Assembly: GCF_003344865.1 (NCBI RefSeq)
Contig: NZ_CP031165.1
Coordinates: 2,733,910-2,797,909, forward strand
Origin: Euzebya pacifica
GTDB taxonomy: Bacteria > Actinomycetota > Nitriliruptoria > Euzebyales > Euzebyaceae
Length of the DNA: 64,000 nt
Reading direction: 5' to 3'
Shown: positions 15,357 through 22,950 of the stretch, one piece after another
Position numbering within the stretch: the stretch's first letter is position 1
Layout: each line of letters begins with the position of its first letter
The notes under the pieces: model-generated
Database searches by the model: none
What the model was told of the DNA's origin: nothing
The model's input: the letters and a program-made list of their open reading frames with translations, nothing else
Made by a program: the position numbers and the translations under genes

Positions 15357-16597
15357 GCCCCGATCCCGTCGCCGAGACCGCCTCGACGGCCGCCCCGACG
15401 CTCGACCCGGCCACACCCCGGGTCGGCCCCGCCGGTGACCCCGACCGGTCGCTGGTGACGCGATCGGGGCCTGCGTCGCCCATGGACGACGCAGCCCCCG
15501 ATCGCGCCGATGGGGACGTGGTCGACCACCACTACCCGCGGGAGGAGGGGCGGGGCACGAGCCGTCGCCCCGTCGTCCCCATCCTGCTCGGCCTGCTCGT
15601 GCTGACCGCCGGGTTGTTCGCCGGCGCGCTGGCGCTCGGGTCGGTCGCCATCCCCGTCGTCGAGGTGTGGACCGTCCTGACCGGCGGTGAACCCTCCACC
15701 TCGTCATGGTCGGTCATCATCACCGACATCCGCCTGCCACGCGCCGTGACCGCCCTGGTCGCCGGCGCCGGGTTGTCCGTCGCTGGCCTGCAGCTGCAGA
15801 CCCTCTTCCGCAACCCCCTGGCCGACCCGTTCGTCCTGGGCATCGCGTCGGGGGCCAGCCTGGGCGTTGCGCTGGTCAGCCTGGCCGGCAGCGGCTCGAT
15901 GTTCCTCGGCACGCTCGCGCTGGGCGGCAGCGTCTCCACCGCCGTTGCCGCCGCGATCGGCGCAGGCCTCGTGCTGGGCGCCGTCCTCACCTTCGCCCGC
16001 CGGATCCGCTCCATCACGAGCGTGCTCATCATCGGGCTCATGGCTGGCTACCTCGCCGGGTCGGTCGTCAGCCTCCTGCTGTTCTTCTCCGACTCCGACG
16101 ACTTCCGCGCCTACCTGGCGTGGAGCCTCGGGTCCTTCCGCGGGGTCACCTGGTCGGAGCTTGCCGTGCTCGTGCCCGCTGCCGTGATCGGGCTGCTGCT
16201 GGCCGCATCGACCGTCAAGGGCCTCAACGCCCTCCTGCTGGGGGAGCGGTACGCCGAGTCCGTGGGCGTCAACGTCCGCGCCGTACGTGCCGCGATCATC
16301 GTCTCCTCCTCCTTGTTGGCAGGCGTCATCACCGCCTTCGCCGGGCCCATCGCGTTCGTCGGGCTGGCGGTCCCCCATCTGGGTCGGGCGCTGCTGCGCA
16401 CCTCCGACCACCGCGTGCTGATGCCGGCCGTCGTCCTGATCGGTGCCTGCGTGGCGCTCGGCACCGAGATCATCGCCGGTGTCCCCGGCCAGGACCTCGC
16501 GCTTCCGCTCAACGCCGTCACCCCGGTGCTGGGCGCCCCGGTCGTCATCGTCGTCCTGATGCGGTTGCGCCGGTCGGCGGAGGTGGTGCTGTCGTGA
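15353..16597 (+). CDS. btuC: Corrinoid ABC transporter permease (BtuC/FecCD family)
   Basis: A 414-residue FecCD-family permease. The first about 70 residues are hydrophilic and Pro/Asp-rich, an extension not found in E. coli BtuC. The membrane domain follows with about 9-10 helices and the family motifs DIRLPRAVTALVAGAGLSVA, LQTLFRNPLADPFVLGIASG, FAGPIAFVGLAVPHLGRALL and ALPLNAVTPVLGAPVVIVVL. The ATPase-coupling loop NVRAVRAAI is visible. ATG overlaps the btuF stop by 4 bp and the stop overlaps the btuD GTG by 4 bp. Assigned to corrinoids on operon context. Confidence 0.9.
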   Translation: MSPDPVAETASTAAPTLDPATPRVGPAGDPDRSLVTRSGPASPMDDAAPDRADGDVVDHHYPREEGRGTSRRPVVPILLGLLVLTAGLFAGALALGSVAIPVVEVWTVLTGGEPSTSSWSVIITDIRLPRAVTALVAGAGLSVAGLQLQTLFRNPLADPFVLGIASGASLGVALVSLAGSGSMFLGTLALGGSVSTAVAAAIGAGLVLGAVLTFARRIRSITSVLIIGLMAGYLAGSVVSLLLFFSDSDDFRAYLAWSLGSFRGVTWSELAVLVPAAVIGLLLAASTVKGLNALLLGERYAESVGVNVRAVRAAIIVSSSLLAGVITAFAGPIAFVGLAVPHLGRALLRTSDHRVLMPAVVLIGACVALGTEIIAGVPGQDLALPLNAVTPVLGAPVVIVVLMRLRRSAEVVLS

Positions 16598-17706
16598 CCG
16601 CGACGTCCTCCCCGTCTTCTGCGAGCTCCCTCGACGGAGCCGCCCTCGACGGCGCTCTGGACGGAGCTGCCCTTGCCGCTGTCGGTCTCCGGGCCGGGTA
16701 CCACGACGGTCGGCAGCCCGTCCCGATCGTCGGGCCCGCCGACCTGTCTGTCCATCGCGGCCGGTTCGTGGCCGTGCTGGGACCCAACGGGGCCGGCAAG
16801 ACGACGCTGCTGCGCACCCTCGGTGGGGTCATCCCCCCGCTGGACGGCCGTGTCACGGCCACCACCGCATCCGGCACGCGCGAGCTGACGAAGATGAAGC
16901 GGGCCGACCGGGCCACCCACATCGCGGTCGTGCTGACCGACCACCCCGACGTCGGACTGCTCCGGGCCCGGGACATCGTGGCGATCGGCCGGCATCCCCA
17001 CACGGGCTGGTCGGGCCGCATGACCGCGCGGGACCACCAGATGGTCGACGACGCCCTCGAGGCGGTCGGGGCGACCCATCTGGCCGATCGTGAGCTGGCC
17101 CGGCTGTCGGACGGCCAGCGCCAGCGGGTGTGGATCGCCCGGGCGCTGGCCCAGGAACCCGCCGTGCTGCTGCTCGACGAACCCACGGCATTCCTGGACC
17201 TGCCCGGTCGGGTCGAGGCCATCGGGCTGCTGCGCAGGCTGGCCGCCACCCGCGACCTGGCCGTGGTCGCGTCCATCCACGACCTCGACCTGGCCCTGCG
17301 CGTCGCCGACACCGCCTGGCTGCTGGACGGCTCGGGCACCGTCGAGGTCGGCGCCCCCGAGGACCTGGCCCTCGACGGGGCGATCGACCGCGCCTTCGGT
17401 CGGGACGACATCCGGTTCGACCTGGCCACGGCGTCGTTCCAGCTGCCCGTTGACTGCTGCGCCGAGGTCTCCGTCACCGGGGTCGACGGCCGTGACCCCG
17501 ACCCGACCCGGGCCCTGTGGACCGGGAGGGCGCTGGCACGGGCCGGTGCCGTCGTGGTCGATCGGTCCGCCTGGTTGACGGTGGAGGTGCTGCCCGACCG
17601 CTGGCGCCTGCGCGGCCCCGAGACCGTGGAGTGCACCACCCTGCAGCAGCTGGCCGAGGCCGTCCGCGCCGCCGGGCTCGTGGTGCCCACCGGCGACCGG
17701 CAGTGA
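16594..17706 (+). CDS. btuD: Corrinoid ABC transporter ATP-binding protein (BtuD type) with C-terminal extension
   Basis: A 370-residue ATPase. It has Walker A GPNGAGKTTLLRTLGG, signature LSDGQRQRVWIARALAQ, Walker B VLLLDEPTAFLDLPGR and the switch His in SIHDLDLALRVAD. Residues 1-35 are a low-complexity leader and the ABC domain ends near residue 260. The remaining 105 or so residues (for example DIRFDLATASFQLPVDCCAE and AGAVVVDRSAWLTVEVLPDR) are an extra C-terminal domain that I do not recognise. GTG 16594 overlaps btuC by 4 bp, and the stop overlaps cobQ by 4 bp. Confidence 0.88.
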   Translation: MTATSSPSSASSLDGAALDGALDGAALAAVGLRAGYHDGRQPVPIVGPADLSVHRGRFVAVLGPNGAGKTTLLRTLGGVIPPLDGRVTATTASGTRELTKMKRADRATHIAVVLTDHPDVGLLRARDIVAIGRHPHTGWSGRMTARDHQMVDDALEAVGATHLADRELARLSDGQRQRVWIARALAQEPAVLLLDEPTAFLDLPGRVEAIGLLRRLAATRDLAVVASIHDLDLALRVADTAWLLDGSGTVEVGAPEDLALDGAIDRAFGRDDIRFDLATASFQLPVDCCAEVSVTGVDGRDPDPTRALWTGRALARAGAVVVDRSAWLTVEVLPDRWRLRGPETVECTTLQQLAEAVRAAGLVVPTGDRQ

Positions 17707-19205
17707 CCCATCCGGCGCCGGCGGTGCTCGTCGCCGGCACGGGCAGCGACGCTGGGAAGACCACCCTCGTCGCAGCCCTCTGTCGCCTGCTGGTCGACCG
17801 CGGCATCGACGTCGCACCGTTCAAGGCCCAGAACATGGCGCTCAACAGCGCGGTCGCCAGCGACGGTGGTGAGATCGGCCGGGCACAGGCGCTGCAGGCA
17901 GCCGCCGCCCGCATCCCCGCCACGACCGCCATGAACCCGATCCTGCTGAAGCCCAGCGGCGACCGGACCAGCCACGTCGTCGTCGACGGCCGGCCGCTGC
18001 AGGAGACCGACGCCGTGGCCTACGGGCCGCTGACGACCCGCCTGTGGCCCCACGTCCGCCGTGCGCTGGCGGACCTGCGGACCCGCCACGAGCTGGTGGT
18101 GTGCGAAGGCGCCGGGGGAGTGGCCGAACCGAACCTGCGCGATCGCGACCTGGTCAACATGGGCCTGGCCGCCGACGCCGACCTGCCCGTCGTGGTCGTC
18201 GGTGACATCGAGCGGGGCGGGGTCTTCGCCAGCCTCTACGGCTCGTGGGCACTGCAGCCCGACGAGGATCGGCAACGGATCCGTGGCTTCGTCATCAACC
18301 GGTTCCGCGGCGACGCCAGCCTGCTCGACCCGGCCATCGAGGACCTGACCGCCCGTACCGGCGTGCCCGTCCTCGGCGTGGTGCCGTGGGTCGACGGCCT
18401 CGGACTTGATGCCGAGGACTCCCTCGGCCTGCGCGATCTCGACGGCGGGCCACCCGTGGGGGAGGAGGGGCTGCGCATCGCCGTCCTCCGCCTGCAGCGG
18501 ATCTCCAACTTCACCGACATCGACGCACTCGGCCGGGAGCCCGGCGTCACCGTGACCTTCACTGAGTCCGCCGCCGCCGTGGCCGACGCCGACCTCGTCG
18601 TCATCCCCGGTACCCGGGCGACCGTGGCCGACCTCGACCGCCTGCGCCAGCTGGGCCTGGACCGTGCCCTGCGGGACCGAGCGACCGCCGGGGGACCGAT
18701 CCTCGGCATCTGCGGTGGCTACCAGATGCTGGGACGTGCCATCACCGACACCGTCGAGGGTGGGGGTGGCACCGTCGCCGGGCTGGGCCTGCTGCCCGTC
18801 GAGACCACGTTCCACGTCGACAAGGTCGTGCGTCGGGTCAGCGGCGACGCCCCGGCGCTCGGGACCGACGCCAGCGGCTACGAGATCCGCCACGGCCGGA
18901 CGACGGTCGACGCCGAGGCGAAGGTCCTGGTCCGCGACGACGACGGACGGCCGGGAGGCGTGGTCGCCGGACCGGTCATGGGTACCTCGTGGCACGGGTT
19001 GGCCGACCACGACGACACCCGCCGGGCCCTGCTGCGGTGGGTGGCCGAGCAGCGCGGGCGCCGGTTCGTGCCCGGCAGCGTCCCTGCCGCCGCACACCGC
19101 GAAGCCGACCTCGACCGCATCGCCGCCGTCGTCGCCGACCACGTCGACGTCGACCGGATGTTGTCCCTCGCGGGCTGGCGGGCCGTCCCGTCGGCGGGCC
19201 GGTGA
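17703..19205 (+). CDS. cobQ: Cobyric acid synthase
   Basis: A 500-residue two-domain amidotransferase that adds four amide groups to adenosylcobyrinic acid a,c-diamide, using glutamine and ATP. The N-terminal ATP-binding domain has GTGSDAGKTTLVAALCRLL and APFKAQNMALNS. The class-I glutamine amidotransferase domain starts near residue 270 (LRIAVLRLQRISNFTDIDAL). It has the nucleophile Cys337 in ILGICGGYQML and the CobQ-type ending GTSWHGL. Length matches CobQ/CbiP (about 480-510). GTG 17703 overlaps btuD by 4 bp, so this biosynthetic enzyme is under the same riboswitch as the importer. Confidence 0.95.
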   Translation: MTHPAPAVLVAGTGSDAGKTTLVAALCRLLVDRGIDVAPFKAQNMALNSAVASDGGEIGRAQALQAAAARIPATTAMNPILLKPSGDRTSHVVVDGRPLQETDAVAYGPLTTRLWPHVRRALADLRTRHELVVCEGAGGVAEPNLRDRDLVNMGLAADADLPVVVVGDIERGGVFASLYGSWALQPDEDRQRIRGFVINRFRGDASLLDPAIEDLTARTGVPVLGVVPWVDGLGLDAEDSLGLRDLDGGPPVGEEGLRIAVLRLQRISNFTDIDALGREPGVTVTFTESAAAVADADLVVIPGTRATVADLDRLRQLGLDRALRDRATAGGPILGICGGYQMLGRAITDTVEGGGGTVAGLGLLPVETTFHVDKVVRRVSGDAPALGTDASGYEIRHGRTTVDAEAKVLVRDDDGRPGGVVAGPVMGTSWHGLADHDDTRRALLRWVAEQRGRRFVPGSVPAAAHREADLDRIAAVVADHVDVDRMLSLAGWRAVPSAGR

Positions 19206-19260
19206 CATCCCGGCCGTCGGCTACCGTGTCGGCCACTCGTCCACCCTGCAGGAGACCCCG

Positions 19261-20256
19261 ATGACCCATCAGCTGGACCTGCCGATCCGGCCGCGTCGCA
19301 ACCGGACCAGCCCCGCGTTGCGTGACCTCGTCCGCGAGACCACCCTGACGCCGGCCGACATGCTGCTGCCGATGTTCCTGCACGTCGACGACCACGACGT
19401 GCCGATCGAGTCCATGCCCGGTGTGACCCGTTGGAGCCTCGATGGGCTCGTGAAGGAGGTCGGCCGGGTTGCGGGCCTGGGCATCCGTGGGGTGGTGCTG
19501 TTCCCCAAGATCGACGACGCGCTGAAGTCCTCCCGGGGCGAGGAGTGCCACAACCCCGACGGGCTGTATCCCCGCGCCATCCGCGCGATCAAGGACGCCC
19601 ACCCCGAGATGCTCGTCATCACCGACGTCGCGCTCGACCCCTACTCCAGCGAGGGGCACGACGGCATCGTCGCCCCCGACGGACGGATCCTCAACGACGA
19701 GACCGTCGAGGTGCTCGCCAAGCAGGCCGTCTGCCAGGCCGACGCGGGCGCCGACATCATCGCGCCGAGCGACATGATGGACGGGCGGGTCGAGGCCATC
19801 CGCGACGCCCTCGATGCCGACGGCCACACCGACGTCGGGATCATGTCCTACACCGCCAAGTACGCCAGCGCCTTCTACGGCCCCTTCCGTGGTGCGCTGG
19901 ACTCCGCCCCCAAGTCGGGCGACAAGAAGACCTACCAGATGGACCCCGGGAACGTCCGCGAGGCGCTCCGCGAGTACGAGCAGGACGTGCTCGAGGGTGC
20001 CGACATGGTCATGGTCAAGCCGGCCGGACCGTACCTCGACGTGATCCGGCGGCTGGCGGAGGTCTCGACGGTGCCGGTCGCTGCCTACCAGGTGAGCGGC
20101 GAGTACCTGATGATCGCCGCGGCCTCGCGGGCCGGTTGGCTCGACGAACGGGCGGTCGCCATCGAGACGTTGACCGGCATCAAGCGTGCCGGGGCCGACA
20201 TCGTCCTGACCTACTACGCCGACCGGGTCGCCGAGTGGCTCCAGACCACCAGCTGA
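19261..20256 (+). CDS. hemB: Delta-aminolevulinic acid dehydratase (porphobilinogen synthase)
   Basis: A 331-residue cytoplasmic enzyme that condenses two 5-aminolevulinates to porphobilinogen, the first common step to haem and the corrin ring. The two active-site lysines are visible: Lys200 in YTAKYASAFYGPFR and the Schiff-base Lys253 in VMVKPAGPYLD. The metal region reads VALDPYSSEGHDG without the Cys cluster, so it belongs to the Zn-independent (Mg-type) class. CAGGAG lies 7 nt before ATG 19261. It sits among cobalamin genes rather than with other hem genes, which suggests precursor supply for corrinoids or a displaced gene. Confidence 0.96.
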   Translation: MTHQLDLPIRPRRNRTSPALRDLVRETTLTPADMLLPMFLHVDDHDVPIESMPGVTRWSLDGLVKEVGRVAGLGIRGVVLFPKIDDALKSSRGEECHNPDGLYPRAIRAIKDAHPEMLVITDVALDPYSSEGHDGIVAPDGRILNDETVEVLAKQAVCQADAGADIIAPSDMMDGRVEAIRDALDADGHTDVGIMSYTAKYASAFYGPFRGALDSAPKSGDKKTYQMDPGNVREALREYEQDVLEGADMVMVKPAGPYLDVIRRLAEVSTVPVAAYQVSGEYLMIAAASRAGWLDERAVAIETLTGIKRAGADIVLTYYADRVAEWLQTTS

Positions 20257-20273
20257 CCGTCGAGGGGGACCGC

Positions 20274-20924
20274 ATGGTCCTCGTCCTCGACCGGCCCCGT
20301 CCCTGCGTGGCTTCCACCATCGTGGGTGGCGGCATCGGCACCGTGCGGACGTGGCTCAACCTGGAGGTGCCGCTGTCCTACGACCGGGTCGACCCGGTCG
20401 CGCACCTGAAGGAACGGGCCGACGACCTCGAGGGGCCGATCGTGGCCACCATGACCGCCGCCGCCGTCGATCGCTGGGTCGAGGGCCGACAGGGCCTGGC
20501 GTGGGTCGTGGCCACCGTGGGTGTGTCGGTGCCGCTGGCTGCGGCCGGCAGCTGGGAACCCCACCACGGCCCGGGGACGATCAACATCGCCGCCGTGCTC
20601 GACGCGCCGCTCGACGACGCCGGCCTGGTCAACGCCGTGCAGACGCTGACCGAGGCCAAGGCGCAGGCCATCGCCGACGCCGGCCTGCTGGCCACCAACC
20701 GTGACGGGGTCGCCACCGGCACGGCGACCGACTCCGTCCTCGTCGCGGCGGCGCCGATCCGGTCCCGCCCCGATGCCATCGACCCCTCGTTGTGGGACGG
20801 CCCGTCGTCCTTCGCCGGCCCCGCCACACGGGTCGGCCACGACCTGGCGATGGCGACCCACACCGCCATCACGGCCGGCGTTGCCCGCTGGCTGGCCGAC
20901 CACCCCTCCACCGGAACCCGCTAG
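20274..20924 (+). CDS. cbiZ: Adenosylcobinamide amidohydrolase
   Basis: A 216-residue CbiZ-family protein. CbiZ removes the aminopropanol side chain of adenosylcobinamide or pseudocobalamin to give adenosylcobyric acid, allowing foreign corrinoids to be remodelled. Matches to the family include STIVGGGIGTVRTWLNLEVP, VATMTAAAVDRW, GTINIAAVLDAPLDDAGLVN and the C-terminal GVATGTATDSVLVAA. It starts 17 bp after hemB with GAGGGGG in front of ATG 20274, and is followed 15 bp later by a BtuF-like protein. With BtuFCD it forms an import-and-remodel route. Confidence 0.9.
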   Translation: MVLVLDRPRPCVASTIVGGGIGTVRTWLNLEVPLSYDRVDPVAHLKERADDLEGPIVATMTAAAVDRWVEGRQGLAWVVATVGVSVPLAAAGSWEPHHGPGTINIAAVLDAPLDDAGLVNAVQTLTEAKAQAIADAGLLATNRDGVATGTATDSVLVAAAPIRSRPDAIDPSLWDGPSSFAGPATRVGHDLAMATHTAITAGVARWLADHPSTGTR

Positions 20925-20939
20925 CCCCAGGAGCCTCTC

Positions 20940-21836
20940 GTGTCCGATGCCATCGCCAGCCTCATCCCGTCCGGAACCGACATCGCCGCTGCCCTCGGGC
21001 TCGGTGATCGGTTGGTCGGCGTCTCCCACGAGTGCGACCACGCGATCGCCGAGGGGAAGCCGGTGCTGACCAGCTCGATCCTCGACCTGACGATGACGCC
21101 GGGCGAGATCGACGCCGCGGTCAGCGCGTCCGTTGCCGACGGCCACAGCCTGTACCGCACCGACCGACCCCTCCTTCACGAGCTCGACCCCGCGCTGGTC
21201 CTCAGCCAGGACGTGTGCGACGTGTGCGCCGTCAACGGTGAGGTCGCCCGTGGCGACGTGCCGGAGGGCGCCGAGCTCATCATGCTGACCGCGGTCCGCC
21301 TGGCCCACCTCTGGGAGGACCTGGCGCGGGTCGGCAAGGCCGCAGGTGTGGTCGACGCCGCCGAACGCGTGATCGCTGACGCCAAGCAGGACCTGACGGC
21401 GGTCGCCGAGTCGGTGGCCGGTGTGGAGCGACCCCGCATCGTGGCGCTGGAGTGGGGCGACCCGTACTTCATCGCTGGCCACTGGGTGCCCGAGCTGATC
21501 GACCTCGCCGGCGGCGTCGACGCGTTGGCGCAGCCGGGTGAGGCATCCCGCCGGGTCACCCCCGAGGAGGTTGCCGAGGCCGACCCCGACATGATCCTGT
21601 TCGTCCCCTGCGGCTACTCCCTCGAGCAGTCGGTGGAGGAGGCACGCGGCCTGCCGCTCGCCGGCCTGCGTGCCGTCGAGGAAGGCCGGTTCTGGGCGAT
21701 GGACGCCACCCGGCTGTTCAGCCGCTGCACCCCGCAGGCCGTCGTCAGCGGCGCCCGCGCGCTGGCCTCGGTCATGCACCCCGACCGCGCCGGCACCCCC
21801 ACCCCCGCCGACGCCGTCCGCATCACCCTCCCCTGA
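20940..21836 (+). CDS. Signal-less BtuF-like cobalamin-binding protein
   Basis: A 298-residue class III periplasmic-binding fold (COG0614) that starts directly with IASLIPSGTDIAAALGLGDRLVGVSHECD and has no signal peptide or lipobox. It carries the motif LSQDVCDVCAVNGE found in a distinct bacterial and archaeal branch annotated as cobalamin-binding. The C-terminal part has AEADPDMILFVPCGYSLEQS and FWAMDATRLFSRCTPQAV. GTG 20940 has AGGAG 6 nt upstream. Lacking export signals it is probably cytoplasmic, perhaps as a corrinoid carrier or sensor for the adjacent CbiZ; this is inference from context. Confidence 0.83.
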   Translation: MSDAIASLIPSGTDIAAALGLGDRLVGVSHECDHAIAEGKPVLTSSILDLTMTPGEIDAAVSASVADGHSLYRTDRPLLHELDPALVLSQDVCDVCAVNGEVARGDVPEGAELIMLTAVRLAHLWEDLARVGKAAGVVDAAERVIADAKQDLTAVAESVAGVERPRIVALEWGDPYFIAGHWVPELIDLAGGVDALAQPGEASRRVTPEEVAEADPDMILFVPCGYSLEQSVEEARGLPLAGLRAVEEGRFWAMDATRLFSRCTPQAVVSGARALASVMHPDRAGTPTPADAVRITLP

Positions 21837-21840
21837 CGCT

Positions 21841-21985
21841 TGTCGCCTGACCGGCGTGAGGGGCCGGTGGTGCGACACGCCTCCGGTGTGTGTTGTCTAA
21901 CCCGCGCGAGGCGCCGGTGGTGCGACACGCCTCCGATGTGTGTCGGCTGGCCCGTGCGAGGCGCCGGTGGTGCGACACGCGGGGG
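21841..21985 (+). repeat. 50-bp tandem repeat, about 2.9 copies
   Basis: Units start at 21841, 21891 and 21941 with an exact 50-bp period. The third is cut off after the shared GGTGGTGCGACACG. Each unit begins TGTCG and contains GCGACACG near position 32, giving internal inverted arms. The array begins 4 bp after the btuF-like stop and ends just before the convergent sodX stop, so it occupies the gap between convergent genes. Confidence 0.9.
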
Positions 21986-21990
21986 TGGGG

Positions 21991-22401
21991 TCAGGTCGAC
22001 CAGAGCCAGCCGGAGCGGTCGGCGGGGGAGTAGCGGTAGACGGGACGGCCGAGGACCAGGCGTCGGGGGACCGGGCCGAAATGGCGGGAGTCGGTGCTGG
22101 CCGACGGGTTGTCGCCACGCACCGTGACGGTGCGACGGTCCACCGCATCCGCCCGCTTGACCAGCAGCAGGCCGGGGTTGCGAGGGTGGCTCACCACCAC
22201 GAGGCAGCCCGGCCGGACGGGGCCAGGGAGGACCAGCAGGCGGTCGCCGGGCAGCAGCGTCGGCAGCATGCTCGGTCCCTCCACCGTGACCCGGGGAAGG
22301 GTCACCAGGCGGGCCGTTCCGAGGAGCACGGCGAGCAGGACGGCCACTGCAGGCTTCGTGACAGAGCGGGGGGTTGGTGCCGGGTCGGATGGTGGGGGCA
22401 T
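21991..22401 (-). CDS. sodX: Ni-superoxide dismutase maturation protease (signal peptidase I-like)
   Basis: A 136-residue S26-family peptidase. After an N-terminal membrane helix (VAVLLAVLLGTARLV) it has the catalytic Ser in VEGPSMLPTLLPGD and the general-base Lys in LLLVKRADAV, followed by RGDN. It is much shorter than LepB and is divergently placed 53 bp from the Ni-SOD gene. That arrangement matches SodX, which trims the Ni-SOD propeptide so that His1 can bind nickel. It ends beside the 50-bp repeat array. Confidence 0.88.
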   Translation of the reverse strand: MPPPSDPAPTPRSVTKPAVAVLLAVLLGTARLVTLPRVTVEGPSMLPTLLPGDRLLVLPGPVRPGCLVVVSHPRNPGLLLVKRADAVDRRTVTVRGDNPSASTDSRHFGPVPRRLVLGRPVYRYSPADRSGWLWST

Positions 22402-22454
22402 GGGTAGCTAGAGTGTGGCCCGCTTTGCTGTCCACCCCCACAAGGAGAACCAGA

Positions 22455-22868
22455 ATGCTCCAGCGAATCCTCGCCCTGACCGACCGCGTCAGCGCCCCGC
22501 GCACGGCGCACGCCCACTGCGACCTGATGTGTGGTGTCTACGACCCCGCCCAGGCCCGCATCGAGGCCGAGTCGGTCCTCAAGATCACCGAGAAGTACCA
22601 GGACAGCGACGACCCGGTCTTCAAGGACCGCGCGATCTTCATCAAGGAAGAGCGCGCCGAGCTGGTCAAGCACCACCTGTCCGTGCTGTGGACCGACTAC
22701 TTCAAGCCGCCGCACGTCGAGCAGTTCCCGCAGCTGCACGACCTGTTCTGGCGCGCCATCAAGGCCGCTGGTGACGCCAAGAAGAGCGTCGACCCGGCCG
22801 ACGGCCAGAAGCTGCTCGACCTGATCGACGAGATCGCCGAGATCTTCGCCGAGACCAAGAAGGGTTAG
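22455..22868 (+). CDS. sodN: Nickel-dependent superoxide dismutase precursor, variant Ni-hook
   Basis: A 137-residue NiSOD. A 20-residue leader ends before His21, which becomes mature His1. The hook reads HCDLMCGVYDP, with metal ligands His21, Cys22 and Cys26. The usual hook is HCDLPCGVYDP, so position 5 is Met in place of Pro. The rest of the four-helix protein is typical (ARIEAESVLKITEKYQ; TDYFKPPHVEQFPQLHDLFW). The enzyme is a hexamer that dismutates superoxide. ATG 22455 follows AAGGAG. The maturation protease gene is divergent, and a hairpin terminator follows the stop. Confidence 0.95.
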   Translation: MLQRILALTDRVSAPRTAHAHCDLMCGVYDPAQARIEAESVLKITEKYQDSDDPVFKDRAIFIKEERAELVKHHLSVLWTDYFKPPHVEQFPQLHDLFWRAIKAAGDAKKSVDPADGQKLLDLIDEIAEIFAETKKG

Positions 22869-22889
22869 CAGCCCGCAGTATCCGAGGCC

Positions 22890-22918
22890 ACGCCCCGACC
22901 CCCGCGGTCGGGGCGTCG
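22890..22918 (+). terminator. Hairpin terminator after sodN
   Basis: The perfect 10-bp stem CGCCCCGACC / GGTCGGGGCG (22891-22900 with 22906-22915) has a 5-nt loop, followed by TCGTCGTTCG. There is no clear U-run, so termination may be weak. It lies between the sodN stop and the hydratase gene. Confidence 0.65.
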
Positions 22919-22950
22919 TCGTTCGTGCGGTCAGCTGGTAGACCACCACC

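Noticed and set aside
21841-21985. CRISPR array
   Set aside because: The 50-bp units are contiguous repeats with no variable spacers, only three copies and no cas genes.
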